64,000 bases of DNA from Paramecium sonneborni (GCA_905182985.1 CAJJDN010000074.1:325323-389322), one strand, 5' to 3'; positions 38,785-51,639 are shown, counted from the first letter of the stretch. Notes: generated from the sequence alone by a model not told the origin. Numbers and translations: made by a program.

Positions 38785-41523
38785 TCAATCTGATAAATCA
38801 GAAATTCTTCTATGATGTTTTCCTTATGGAAGTTCCTATTTAGATGTAACATCTTTTATTCGTTCTAAAAACATCCCAAAAACCTCTTGGACTACCTTTT
38901 ATAGATAATTAGAATTGCAATCATCATTTTCATCAGTATACAAATCACTGTAATCTAAATAGATTGGTATCTTTTTTGGACTATAAACAACATCATCATC
39001 TAATTGATTCTTTATAAATCTAAATGGTAATCCAATTAAATAGAAATAAAACATATTATTAATTTTATCTTCTTTTTCCACTTTAGATGGTTTCTTAAGA
39101 TAATGAACTTAATCATTAAAAAAAAGTTAGGCATCAAATTTGTTATTACATCCTAATGTACCATTCGATTTACACTCTAATTGATCATAAATGAATGAAG
39201 CTAAAAAATCTTCTATCGTGTATCTTCTACCACATCTTGTACATTTTGCATCCAAGTAAAATTTATAATCTGTTTATCTACTTGTCTTGTTAGATTTAAC
39301 TATTTCTTAAATCATTTATTTTGTTTTTTTTTATTTTTTTTTATTTTGTTGAGTTTAAAAATAGTACTGATAAATTTATATTTGCTTCTAATAACCTAAT
39401 TCTCTCATTTATTAAATAAATTAAAGAGCCAAATCATTCATTTAATAATGAGCACAAGCAATCATTGCATTTTTAAAAATATCAGAATCAATATACAAAT
39501 TATTTTATTACATTTCTTTTAAAAGATGAATACTATACTTAACCAATTCATTTAATTTCATTTTCCCTTGTTCTATTTTGTATACCAAAAATCTGAACCA
39601 TTATTTATATATATGAGCCAACTCAAATCTTAGAAGTTCAATTTAAGTTTTGGGAAATAAATGAACTTAAAATGGATTTTCATGTTTCAAAAACTCCAAT
39701 CTTGGTTTTGAGAAAAATTCATCATTAAATTTAAGAGGAAATGTACAATATTAAAAATGTTTATCTTTCTTAAACACATCATCATTAGGTTTTAAATAAT
39801 CTTTAAATATTTAAACTGGAAGAGTAAAATGATCTCCTTTTGGATTCTTAAGGCAATCATCAAAATATTCTAATTAACTATCGTTCTATGAGAGCTGCAT
39901 CCTTTCTTAAATAAAGAAATTAAATAACCTTGTTTCCATAAAAGGTTCCAAAAATAATTTGATTTTTGATTTATTTTTAATAAACAACTTTTCCTTGAAA
40001 ACTTGTTTATCAATAAATTTTTGATAATCCTACAATATAAATATATTGAATCTTAAAAATACTTCTCTTACTAAATATTAATCAATCATTTCATATTCAT
40101 CTTCCCTAGGCATAGGAAAAGCATTATCAATTATATCTATTAATTGAGGATCATAAAATTTATCAAATTCTTTTAATTTCAAAATAAACTTATCAAAAAT
40201 ATCATCAGGAATATCAATTGGTTAATTTTATTTAATATTATTTGTATCCAAAAAGACTTAAATAGCATCTGGATATCTTTCAGCTTATTTTTTATTAATA
40301 CCTATTAAATAAGGTAGAGGAGCTTCAAGATATTATTCTAAATCTTCAGGTAAATTAGATATTAAAATATGAGTAAACTCAAAAGGATATAAAAGAGTCA
40401 ACAATGCCTCAATAACTAGTGAACTAATTACAGGTTTGGAACTAATAAGTTAAATTTTCTTTTCAAAAAGTAATGCAAAATAAAGCAAAACTATATTCTT
40501 TTTATTCAAAACTGCAAATAGACACTAAAAAGCTTGATTTGAGCATAATGGAAAACAATTAGATTAGAAGAAAAAAATTTATTTGGATCCATTATAAATA
40601 TATGTTTCTGTTGGATCCTAAGGAAGAACAATTTCATCCACTATGTTGCATATGTATCTTTCTAAAGGGAGTACATTTTTAGCAATATAAATTTAATATA
40701 AATTTTTAAGCAATTCTAATGATTGTTCTGAGTAACAATAATGAGATGATAACACAATTGCCATCTCATGAAATCCTTATAAATTTTATTCACAAAATAT
40801 TAATGCACTACAATAAGTCCTTTCTCCAGTTTCTGAAGTCAAAATAAAATGATTGTATTTTGGAAACTAGTTCTATCTATACAATGATATTCCATTAGGA
40901 AAACAGAATAATGCTAATTCAGGTTTATCATTATTTTAGGGATAAGAATCAGTAATTTCTACTTAATATTTAGCTGTGTGATATGTATTAGCTAATGAAT
41001 ATGCTAAGTAATTGTTTTGTATAGATTAAGATAATTTGTAAAATCCTTCTGGAGGAAACTGATCCTTTTAAATTAATATTAAATCACTCCAAGGATCTTA
41101 CATTTGATCAGTTTTATAACATAGCATCAAAGCTGTTTAATTATTAGATTAATATCCAAAAACTTTGGATAGATCATATGTATAATCTAAGTTTCCATTT
41201 TAATAATGCCATATGGAATCATCCTCTTGAACAGTGCATATATTAAGATCTGGTTCCAATTTTAACTTTTATTGATGAACATCTAAGTAGTAGAATGATA
41301 AATCTGTGATAGGTGGCTTAGTAGAATCTTTTTCAATTTTGAGAAGTATTTGATCATTGATTCTTAAATGATGTGTTTTTTTCTTACATTCATGAGTACC
41401 AACAATAACTATCACGTTGGTGATATATTCTGTATCTACTTAAACTGATTCTAATTGTTATGTTAAATTAGAAGGAGCAATGATTGAAAATTAGTTGTAT
41501 ATGCGTTTATAAAGTATATTCAT
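38785..41523 (-). CDS. DENN-domain protein with PPR-like and zinc-binding C-terminal regions
   Basis: An intronless frame of 913 codons from ATG 41523-41521 to TGA 38785-38787. The order suggests an upstream MABP-like region, uDENN (ELALFCFPNGISLY, FILTSETGERTYC), cDENN (NIVLLYFALLFEKKIQLIS, LLTLLYPFEFTHIL, PYLIGI) and dDENN (REVFLRFNIFIL). A PPR-like helix pair (NAMIACAHYQMNDLALQFI) and a cysteine motif (CTRCGR, later CNNKF) follow. This is the composition of DENND4-type Rab GEFs, which activate Rab10-like GTPases in traffic. Assignment rests on block order and is not a measured similarity. Confidence 0.8.
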
Positions 41524-41609
41524 TATATATATTTTATTAGTTGAGGTGTTAAAATAATAGTGATTTGCTTTATTTGAGCAGCTTTAATTAAACAAACTAA
41601 TAACAAAAG

Positions 41610-42133
41610 TCATTCTAATTATCGGAGTTCTTCTACAAGTTAGATATCTAAACTGTCAACACTAGCCAGTGATTCAAATCTCTTTCTTGTGAATTGAGTT
41701 AAGGTTTCAGCCTTATTAATTGCTTGATGCTCAGTCTTTAAAATAGACAACCTATCCCTTAATTTCATTATTTGTGTTCTTCGGCATTTTTTCAAGGATG
41801 CTTAAAGTTCAGCATTATTTCTCTCCTTCTTAAATTTACGCTAGAGAAATAATAATAATAAATTACTTTTAATTGAGTTCTGGTTCTGTCATTGAACAAA
41901 TAATTAATCATGTAAAAATCAGTTCCAAATAATTAAAGACTTCTAAAAAATTTTTTAGTGTCTTCCTAACTCCAATTCTTAAATTTATTGATCTTTTCCT
42001 TTTTGATTACTTTGAGGCTCTGCCGCTGTTTCTATTTAGTTAATTAAGATAATTATTATTAAATGACAAGGTCTGTTGTACTTTAATCTTAAAATGTAGT
42101 ATGTGATAAAGAATCACTTTTTGTTTCTTTCAT
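41610..42133 (-). CDS. TFIIIB component B'' (Bdp1) SANT-domain protein
   Basis: ATG 42133-42131 to TGA 41610-41612 with one 26-nt intron (41841-41866); 165 residues. The SANT domain is FKNWSQEDTKKFFRSLQLFG followed by TDFYMINYLF, R-T-R and LKRKFKKE. The GTDF..I..LF..RTR..K.KFKKE pattern is characteristic of Bdp1, the Pol III initiation factor subunit. A C-terminal coiled coil follows. The protein is short compared with animal and yeast Bdp1 and is mostly the conserved core. It would serve tRNA and 5S transcription, matching the tRNA genes in this window only by coincidence of position. Confidence 0.82.
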
Positions 42134-42177
42134 TTTTAAGATTTAATTATTAAAAATGATTTTGAATATATATATTA

Positions 42178-43897
42178 TCATTCATTGATTATTTCTTTGT
42201 CGTCCTCAACTTAAAATTTTTCATCCACAACATTGTCTTAATTAATATTGATATTATCCATTTCTAATCGATCATATTCACTATTATCAACATTAAGATT
42301 GGAATCAAGAGTAGCCTATTACATAAGTCCTTATTTACTAGGACTCCACAAGTATTATTAATAATAGACATACAAATTTAAGATGCTTATAGAAATAAGT
42401 ACTTCAGTTCCAGTGAGATTATAGATTTCAAAAGATCCAGACAATATAAATAATCCTAAACACATCATAAAAAATATGTTAAACAATCCAATCAACTTAT
42501 AACGCCATAGTCTGGTTTCGTACAATTTACAAAATTATATTAAGTATTTAAGTAGGTAAATAAATATAGCAAAGGAAAATAAAATTTAGAGTACTCTAAA
42601 TGCCATAAATGCTTTATGATGTAAGTCATCAAAACTAGTAGTTGGATCATTAAAATATTATATTACTAGAATTGAATAAGAAACAACAAAAAATAGCCAT
42701 AACAATAAACAAACTATAACCTTAGATTTAGTAAAAACAGTACTATTTTTTGATCCATTCTCTAACACAATTCTATCATATAGTACAAGCCAATAAAGAA
42801 ATAAACAACAAATAAAATTGCTAAAGAAAATAACTCCAATTATAGCAGTTATTCTATTAGGTATCATCAATGTTGCTGCAAATAAAGGATCATTAAACCA
42901 AGGCAAAAGAAAACTCAAAACTGAAACAAACTTTTGCTCAATCACCCAATTTGAAAAAGCTAATCTCTTAATTCTTAGAGCAAACAATGCAAAAGTAATT
43001 AATGAAACTCCAAAAAAGGTATACCTCACAGCCAATACTGAATTTGAATATATTGGATCAACAGTTACTCCTTATAACTTCAAACGTGAATTATAATAAT
43101 CGTAAGGAAATTAATCAGTATAATTAATTATTAATAGATAATCGTGATAATCTAATATTGGAATGTAAACCAAAACAGTCTAATCGCAAATTTTAGGGTC
43201 ATAATACTCATCTTGATAAGCCATAGATAAATGATTATCATCTATTTTTAATCGATTTCCACTTTCATCATATTCTTCACCTTCATCATATTCTTCATCT
43301 TCTTCACCTTCATCATATTCTTCAGATTCATCACTTTCATCTAAATTTGTCTTACAATTAGATGTTATTGAATGATTCCTACTTACAATAAAATTATCAG
43401 TTAGTAATCCAGTTTCTTATTATTCTTTAGTTAATCCAAATAATGTTGCAGTATAATTTATATAATCAATTTCAAATCCCATAGGACTATAAAAACTAAA
43501 CTATCCATAAACTATTAAAAATTGATTTTTTTTATCTAATTTTCTAAAAACTGTGTAATTTGCTGTAGTTTGATTGCAGCTAATAGATTCATTTTTTAAA
43601 TTACAATTTAAATTTGTTTGATTCAAACCATGTTTCTTTACCAAAATTAGCCTCTCTATTTGGATTACAAGGATCTTCCATAAAAGCCTATCTAGTAGAA
43701 TTTGGCATAAACACAGATGTCAATATAAAAATTGAAACTAGAAAAAAAAATACACACCAATGAATGCAAACATGTTTTTTTGTCTCTATATCAGCATTAA
43801 CCTTTGGTAAAATATTTTGATTTTCATTTTAAATTGGCTGACCACTAATTATTGGCACATTTTAGAGATTTGGAATGATATTATTTGACATTTGCAT
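42178..43897 (-). CDS. WLS/TMEM181-like multi-pass membrane protein, 564 residues
   Basis: ATG 43897-43895 to TGA 42178-42180 with one 25-nt intron (GTAATT..ATTAG, near 43590) leaves 1695 nt. A first membrane segment near residue 45 (WCVFFFLVSIFILTSVF) is followed by a large lumenal domain. This contains a striking acidic repeat (EEYDEGEED, EEYDEGEEYDE). At least six more membrane helices follow (VRYTFFGVSLITFALFALR, SVLSFLLPWF, IGVIFFSNFICCLFLYWLV, VIVCLLLWLFFVVSYSILVI and others). The cytosolic tail is acidic. The N-anchor, lumenal domain and 7-TM bundle with FLLPWFNDP match the Wntless/TMEM181 GOLD-like families of cargo or lipid-protein receptors. The family is moderately sure. Confidence 0.7.
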
Positions 43898-43932
43898 TTT
43901 AATTTATGTTTATTTTAATATTGATCATATAG

Positions 43933-45347
43933 TCATACTAACCTGGTTTTTCTCAAGAATTTGATTTTTTATCTTCTTTACATTTTGCTATTTTACTATT
44001 CTATCAATTAATGATAAAACTTTAAAAACTTTTACTATTCCACTTTGATATCCATCTCCACTGACTAATCGTAATAGAAATTTTAAAACATTGTTGTACC
44101 TGAAACACTTCTATCTAATAATTTTCTTATTAAATCTAAATCTCCATCTTTATATTCTTTTTATAATGCTGGAGGTTTAAAAATATCAGGTTAAAATGGA
44201 GGAGTGACTTTTCTATACAAGAATTTTATTAAATCAACATTTTCAAACCATTTATGATCTAATATTTCAAGTAGACCTCCTTAATGTCCAATTCTATTTT
44301 TTTAATCTTTACACAATAATCTTAATATTAAATCTTTTATCTCATTGCTTAATTAATTATTTTTAGGAAATTCTACTTCTTTTAAAATGATATTTTCATA
44401 AATTTTATTTATATCTTCTGAATAAAATGGTGGGCATCCAATCACTAATTCATAAAGTAGAACACCCAAACAATAATGATCCAATTATTAATTGTGTCCT
44501 TAATTTGTTAGCATCTCAGGAGCCATATATTCAGGACTTCCACAAAAACTATAAGCATATTCATTTCTTGTGGGTTTAGCTAGTCCAAAATCGGCTATTT
44601 GAATATGTCCTGTAATATCTATTAAAATATTTTCTGGTTTGATATCACGATAAATAATATCCAATTAATGTAAATATATCAAACCCAATATAAATTCTAC
44701 AATATAGAATCTTGCTTGAGTTTCTGTAAATACATGATATTTTTATAAGTAATAAAGCAGGTCTCCTCCAGCACAAAATTCAGTTATAAAAATCAAATGG
44801 TTAGGACATTCAAGAGCATATTCTAGTTTATTAAGAAAAGGATGTTAAGTGACAGCTAGGATATTGCGTTCATTCTCAATTATATCTATATAATGTATTA
44901 TGTACTTTCTATTTTTTTCTCCATAATTATTTTCTTTTCTATTATTTTCATAGCAGAAAATCTGCCAGATTGTTTTTTCTTTACCAAATATACTCTTGAA
45001 AATCCACCCACTCCTATGCATTTTATAAATATAAAGTCTCGTAATCCAGTTTTAGATTTTAATGCTAATAAACCTGGAACTCCTTAAACAGTGATGATAC
45101 GTCCTTGAAATACATTTAATTTTTAATTCGGTAATTGAAGATAATAATCCATGGCTAAATTGGAGTTGGTTGTTACTAAATTGCTTATTGTTGGAACTAT
45201 TTTACGGGCTTGTTGTAATAATTAATCAGTAGTTGCTCTAATATTATATACCAGTTTATTATACTCATAAGGAAATAAGAAATTATAAAGCTTTTCTTCA
45301 TGAGAGAAGATTATTTGAATATTAGATTTATTTTGTAAATCCTCCAT
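43933..45347 (-). CDS. AGC-family protein kinase (S6K/AKT-like), 464 residues
   Basis: ATG 45347-45345 to TGA 43933-43935 with a very short 20-nt intron (GTACATAATACATTATATAG); 1395 nt. The N-terminal ~110 residues are unassigned. The kinase domain has [39 protein letters not shown] and [12 protein letters not shown]. The C-terminal extension includes a hydrophobic-motif-like F-Q-N-F-Y-Y-D, the element that docks on the N-lobe in S6K, AKT and PKC. Activation by a PDK1-like kinase is the family norm. Upstream of the chosen ATG the frame remains open to ~45480, so an extra 5' exon is possible. Confidence 0.88.
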
Positions 45348-45557
45348 CTACGTCTCTGAAGTTTTTTAAATTGCTTTTGGGGATATACTTTATTCTGCCT
45401 TATAAAATATTATTTAAACATGTTTTTATTCTTAAAGAAAAATTACTATGATTAGATGATTTGTCTAGTTTCTTCATAGAAGGACTTTGTTAAAATCTTT
45501 TTTTTGAAGTATTTCTATAATTGACTATAGTTTGAAGCGCTTTTTGCTTTTTTTAAA

Positions 45558-48500
45558 TCATTCGATAAATTATATTTTATAATCATATTCATTGTTATAA
45601 GCAGTATATTTTTCAGTGCCCGCTATTACAACTCCACTATGATAAGCACCGCAACTAATTGATTGAACTTTATAGGAGAATAGCTCTGTAGGTTTGGTCT
45701 AATTTTATTTACAAAGTTCTCCAAATTTATTTAATCCCCACCCATAAACTTTTCCTTAAGATTAACAAAGTGTGTGATCCTATCCAATAGCTATATTATC
45801 AATTTTTTGATTAAGAATCAATTAAATTCCCTGTTATTGTAGATGAATATCAACTCCCAATTGGCCATCATCGTTGCAACCACATCCATAGAGATTTCCA
45901 TTTTTGAGAAAGTATGATTACAAAGATCCTGCATAAATTGAATCAACATCTTCAAGTAAAATTGTCGGTTATACTACACTTGTAATATCTAAAGATAAAC
46001 CCAATTATCCTTATTCATTATACCCCCATCCATAAACTTATTTTTGACTATTCAATATTAATGTATGAGCGTCACCACAAGCCACTGATTAAACATCATC
46101 TATATCAACTTTGGTTGGAATGCTTATTTCCATTCCTAATTCTAATGGTAATCCTAATTGACCTCCATCTCCTCTACCCCAAACATATAATGTATTATTA
46201 ACAATGGCAGCATTGTGTAATCCACCACATTTCATCTATTAACAAAAGTCTGGAATCAGGACTTGCTGAGGTATATGAGTTGAAATTAGACTATTGTTCC
46301 CTAAAAGACCTCCCTCTCCACAACCCCAGGAATAGATCATTCCTTTTGAATTCACGTAAACTGAATGATCATGTCCACATTCTATCTAAATGCTATCAAT
46401 TGAACTTTCAATAAGGTGAGGATATTCAACATATTTAATTTCTGATGGTCTACCACATTTACCATCTTCATTATTACCCCAACAATATACTCTCCCTAAA
46501 TTACTTATTGCTAAAGTATGTTTGTACCCACATGCTATCTTTATAAACATTACATCACTCTTCAAAGATATAGGTATTTTGTATTTTAACTGATACATCT
46601 ATCCTAATTAATAATTCTGATTAAATCCCCACAATATAATCTATCCTGGTTAATAACAAAATTATGGCTCATATTGTTCTAAGCTCTCACCACAAAGTTC
46701 ATTAAATCTCTTAAATAACCAATCATATAACATGAACCCTTTTATTGATGCTCTTAAAACTTAGATTAAATCTTTATTTTTGTAATTATGGCATTGAATA
46801 TTATTACATGGCAATGGAATCTTTATAAATTGAGAAAAGAAATATTGAATTACACTTTGATATTCAATTTCTCCATGTTATGAACTGAATACTGATAATC
46901 GATGCCAACAAAATGCCTCAATAGGATATAATATGCTTCCTCGATTTCTAAAATCTCCAAAACATTAACGAGATATTTTAATAACTAATTCATAAAATCT
47001 TTAACTTTCTTAATTTCCCTATAATTAACTCTCTAAATAATATCCTTTGAGTAGGGCATCAAATAATTGATATTAAATTTAATCATAAATTTATGTTTCC
47101 ATTACATAATCAGGATTTTAGATCTGCATTAATATATTGGCATCCTAGATTATATTATTGCATCCAATATCCTTCAGATATTCAATCCATTTTTACAATA
47201 ATGCAATATTAGGTATACAAAATTTAACATTTTTCAAATTATAAAATAAACTGGGCAAGAACAATTCATAAGATGTTTGTTAATTATTTTTTGCTAACCA
47301 TTCATAAGCCTTTTCTCTTAGTGATATTAATGGTTCTGATTTAGTTTTAAAATCTTCCACAAAATATGGATATTTGTAAAATGCTTTTGAAATAAAATAA
47401 TGTGAATCAATGTTGCTTAAAAGTCTAATTTTTTCTTTTATTTTTACTGAGAATTTTTGCTCTAAAAAAGACATCAAAAGTCGAGCATTCGATAGACTAT
47501 GATATATTACATCTTTTACTATGTCAGCTGATAGTACATAGTTTAATTCTTCCTATGTTAATTAATATTTTAAGTCCAAACATTTTATTCTATCAAAATT
47601 AAAATAAAGTATTCCTCCTTTTGATATTCTACAAAATTCTTCTTCAATGTTTAGCTCGAAGTGCTATTTCTTCAAATAATTCACAAAAATTGAACAAGCA
47701 AAAAAAGGTTTATTTCTGTTATCGGAAAGGCAAAAACATGACCATAAATGATATTGTTTCATAAATCTTCTTTTCAAATGTTCTTTTATTGATTAATAAC
47801 TAAGTAAGTATAAACCATCATTCAAATCATTTTTTAATTGTAGTAAATTAGGTTTTTTCCTACTTTTTTACATAAGTAATTCACAAATATAATCACCATG
47901 AAAATAATTAGGAAGATGAATATTTTACATTTAATTATCTTATATTTAATATAAAAACATGTTCCCTTATTAGATCTTTGTATATTTGCTTAAATTGTAA
48001 TCTTATAAATTATCTATAAATTTTATGTTTTCATTTGATACTATCAAACAATATATTGCTACATACTTGCTTTCTGATTGAATAACATTGATTAATGATT
48101 TTCCATTGTATTCAATTACCTTAAATATAGAAACGTTTAATTACTTAGCGTACAACTCCATTAATCTCCTCCCTACTATTATTATTATTTATAATCGGGC
48201 TCACCAGATAATAATCATTTTTATTTTATTCTAAACTGATATTTGGCAAGATGTAACTTTCAACTAAATTTGATGAATATTAAAATCTTAGTTCCTTAAA
48301 TACTCTTCTAAATTCTTTTGGATTCTCTAACTTCAATCTCTAAGTTTATTTCGAGTTTTCTGAATTCAGATTTCCATCCTAAATTTATTCGTTTTAATAA
48401 ACATCATTATTAGGTAATTGTGGATCAAATTTATGTAACATAAAAACTGGATGATCCAACATCACCTCTTAGTTAAATATATCTAATGGATCATCATCCA

Positions 48501-48603
48501 AAGAAACTTATTACTTTTATTGATAGATATATTATTTTTAATTCTAATACTTCTTCATATAATCTTCTGATGTTTTTACATTATTCGCTATACATGTTCC
48601 CAT
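45558..48603 (-). CDS. RCC1-repeat protein with large N-terminal region, 1006 residues
   Basis: ATG 48603-48601 (MGTCIANN, possible N-myristoylation) to TGA 45558-45560 with a 25-nt intron (GTAATT..TTAAG); 3021 nt. The first ~650 residues are helical and unassigned. The C-terminal ~350 residues form RCC1 blades: CGYKHTLAISNLGRVYCWGNN, CGHDHSVYV, MIYSWGCGEGGLLG, LYVWGRGDGGQLG, VACGDAHTLIL, VYGWGYNEQGQLG, LYGCGCNDDGQLG and VYGWGLNKFGEL. At least six blades are visible, enough for a seven-bladed propeller. Such domains act as GEFs or protein-binding platforms; without knowing the partner the role is open. Confidence 0.88.
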
Positions 48604-50019
48604 AACAAATAGTTATTTAAAAATATTTTAATAAAAATTATAATATTTCTGTCTATTATTTAAATATAGTAATCAATGACACTTTGTTTGATATTAGGTT
48701 AATTATAATCTTAATACTTTTTATATAAATTAAAAAAACTAAAAAATCAAATTTTATTGTTGTTGAAATCAAAACAATATTTAACTGCTAATTAAATGCA
48801 AAAAGATTAATTAAAAAATGATTATTTCTTTCTTTAAAAGAAATCCTCTTAAATCTGTATCAATAATTCCAAAATGAAATTAAAAAAAACTTCTCTTTTT
48901 TATATTGAACTCCAATGGATTAAAATTGTTTAGCTTTTTAACTGAGACCAATATATTCATTTATCTGAATAAGAAGTGAGATAATCAAATTTTAATTTAT
49001 AATTTAGTGAAAAAACTCTCTAGCTCCATGAATACTAGAATGTAATATTAGAATAATTTAAATCTGTCTTGATTTTAAATTTAGATTACTTTATCTTGAG
49101 ATGATAATAAATTAATTAATAAGCTAATTTATTAAAAATTAAACACTAAAATTTTTCTAAATCAAGGCACATGCTTTAAAGTTTACCAAATCTACTTAGG
49201 TTAAACATATTAGAATAATTCATATTCCAAACTTGCTTAGATTTAAAATGGTCAGCCTTTGAATTAGGTCAAAATTTATTTTTTTGTTATATCTTGAAAC
49301 TCCTTAATCTTTTAAGCTTGAAATAATCTATAAAAGTCTTGTAAATTCCTTTGAGTCGTTCTATCTATTTTCATGATTTAGAAACTCTCATGAGATTGAT
49401 CTCAAAAATGAAAAATTCAAACCCTAAATCGAGAAATATGTGAATTTAAATTTTATTAGGTTGGATCCAAACATAATTCTTTTTTAAGGCTTAATTATTA
49501 AATTAACAATTAGTTTTTATGGTTAATTTTATAGAGTGATACAACAATTGAACAAAAACTAAAATCTACAGCTACTGTAAAATTTAAATGTTATGGAATG
49601 ATCAAAAATCAAAAATAATTCCCAAATAATGAATTTTCTCATTCATATTATATATACATATATATATATTATTGTATTACACATGAAGCCTAATTTATAA
49701 TTCCTAAGTTCATTAATATATATATTTAATTCATATTTGAAGGATAATAAGATTATTTTAGAATTTTAAGCTGAGTTGAATAAGAAATTAATTCTATTAA
49801 AAAATCTAAGCAATAAAAAATCACAAATTGATGTAGAGAAATTAATCCAAATTATTTTTTAATTTTTTAAATATTACTTTGAAATAACTGGATCATGGAT
49901 TCCAACTTCAGACTGCTCTAATTATTTTAGAAATTTATAAACGCATAAATGGTATTAATATTTGAAAAAACCTAAATTTATTGTTTATAAATTTATAAGT
50001 TATATAATTAATAATACAA
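48604..50019. other. 1.4-kb stretch without a recognisable gene
   Basis: Both strands carry frequent TGA in all frames here. The DNA is AT-rich, with poly-A/T runs and an alternating (ta) run near 49655-49670. No tRNA, repeat or decayed coding block was seen. By the standards of this window it is unusually long for a spacer. Confidence 0.6.
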
Positions 50020-50697
50020 TCAATTTAAAAATTCTTTGAATTTATTTTACATTTAGCATTTCTTTCCCTATTAAAAAAATCCATACTAATTCGAATCTAA
50101 AGAATTGTTGAATCCAACTTATGTTTTATTAAATCTTTAAACAATATGAGAATACATCCTACTATTGGTGAGCTCTGGATTCATTTTTTTCCTCAATTGA
50201 TTTAGTTCTAATGATTCCTGCACATACAATGAAAATATATTTCGGTGAGCTACAATATCAATTATTATAAATATACTCTTCGGCTTCCTTCTATCTTTCC
50301 TTTAAACTGATTAACATTTTTCACCTGTCGAAAACAGTTAGCCTCCAACTATCTTTAATAGTTAATCCTCGCTGGTTAATTGTGAATCATCTGTACAATG
50401 TTTAGTAAAAGAATTAGGAGTTACATTGAAAGGATCGTGTTTCCCTGATTATAAATTAACCGATCGATTTTATCTTACTCTCATTAATTTTTGCTATAAT
50501 TTAATCCTTTCACTTGGTTTAGCATAAGCCGATAGTTATGGACTTACTAGGGGAATATAATTATATTTCTCAGATGGTTTCATTTTATTAACAGATACAT
50601 ATCTAAACTATTTTTTTGAGTCTCTTTTTTCCCTTTAGTCATGATAGCTATTTGAACTTGTTTTTGGAATGAAATAATTAAAACCTTTATCAAACAT
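50020..50697 (-). CDS. hypothetical basic protein, 225 residues
   Basis: ATG 50697-50695 to TGA 50020-50022; intronless (225 residues), or 216 if a 27-nt GTATAT..TTGTAG block is spliced. The N-terminal half is basic, with Ser, Lys, Tyr and Pro (KKQFRYVSVNKMKPSEKYNY, IPLVSPQLSAYAKPSERIK) and a QKLMRVRQNRSVN helix. The C-terminal half is also polar. No domain is recognised. It precedes the tRNA array by about 90 bp. Confidence 0.6.
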
Positions 50698-50783
50698 AAT
50701 AATAAAATTAAATTATATTTATACTTATCGTAATAGAAGAGCTCATATTTTTTGAGTTAAATATTAAAAAAATATAAAGAGTT

Positions 50784-50854
50784 GCGTCTATCGGGACTCG
50801 AACCCGACCTAAATGCTTGGAAGGCATTCGTACGAACCTCTATACTATAGACGC
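50784..50854 (-). tRNA. tRNA-Gly (anticodon UCC), copy 1
   Basis: A 71-nt cloverleaf on the minus strand. The acceptor is GCGTCTA/TAGACGC. The D stem is GTAT/GTAC. The anticodon stem AATGC/GCATT bears the loop CTTCCAA, giving anticodon UCC for GGA. The T stem is TCGGG/CCCGA with loop TTCGAGT. A T-rich tract just 3' (read on the minus strand) fits a Pol III terminator. Confidence 0.95.
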
Positions 50855-51038
50855 TTGACTAATAAATTTATAATCTAATTTTTTATGTAAGGTATGTTAA
50901 AAAAATTAATAAATGAATTTCTATATTGAAGAAAGAATGTTAATTAATCTATACTAATTTGCTATTTTAATTTTTAGAATAAATTAAGTTAAATAAATAA
51001 AACTTACTTAATCTGATATATTAAAAAAATAAAAAGTT

Positions 51039-51109
51039 GCGTCTATCGGGACTCGAACCCGACCTAAATGCTTGGAAGGCATTCGTACGAACCTCTATAC
51101 TATAGACGC
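51039..51109 (-). tRNA. tRNA-Gly (UCC), copy 2
   Basis: Same 71-nt sequence as the copy at 50784, spaced exactly 255 bp from it, with near-identical flanks on both sides. Confidence 0.95.
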
Positions 51110-51293
51110 TTGACTAATAAATTTATAATCTAATTTTTTATGTAAGGTTTGTTAAAAAAATTAATAAATGAATTTCTATATTGAAGAAAGAATGTTAATT
51201 AATCGATACTAATTTGCTATTTTAATTTTTAGAATAAATCAAGTTAAATAAATAAAACTTACTTAATCTGATATATTAAAAAAATAAAAAGTT

Positions 51294-51364
51294 GCGTCTA
51301 TCGGGACTCGAACCCGACCTAAATGCTTGGAAGGCATTCGTACGAACCTCTATACTATAGACGC
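51294..51364 (-). tRNA. tRNA-Gly (UCC), copy 3
   Basis: Third 71-nt copy at the same 255-bp period. No difference from the other two within the gene. Confidence 0.95.
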
Positions 51365-51569
51365 TTGACTAATAAATTTATAATCTAATTTTTTATGTAA
51401 GGTTTGTTAAAAAAATTAATAAATGAATTTCTATATTGAAGAAAGAATGTTAATTAATCTATACTAATTTGCTATTTTAATTTTTAGAATAAATCAAATT
51501 AAATAAATAAAACTTACTTACTTTTGTTATATTGTTTATTAGGGAGATATCTAATGAAATAAAAAAAAT

Positions 51570-51639
51570 GTGTTTATCGGGACTCTAACCCCACCGTATT
51601 GCTTGGAACACAATAATACTACCCCTATACTATAAACTC
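51570..51639 (-). tRNA. divergent tRNA-Gly(UCC)-like gene, probably a pseudogene
   Basis: A fourth copy about 276 bp further on keeps the TTCCAA anticodon loop (UCC). It has an A-A mismatch at acceptor position 2-71 and a G-G mismatch in the T stem. The T loop is TTAGAGT, losing the conserved TTCGA. Its flanks no longer match. Function is doubtful. Confidence 0.7.

Larger units (their letters stand above)
50784..51530. repeat. three 255-bp tandem units carrying tRNA-Gly
   Basis: Each unit holds one tRNA and ~184 bp of flanking DNA (cttgactaataaattt... through ...taaaaag). Units differ by only a few substitutions (for example ggtatg/ggtttg and atcta/atcga). This is a recent tandem duplication. 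Confidence 0.95.

Noticed and set aside
42818..43096. 92-residue plus-strand open frame
   Set aside because: It is antisense to membrane helices of the WLS-like gene and has no domain.
50784..51639. Regularly spaced repeats resembling a CRISPR array
   Set aside because: The units fold as tRNA-Gly and the spacers between them are themselves repeated, so this is a tandem tRNA array in a eukaryote.
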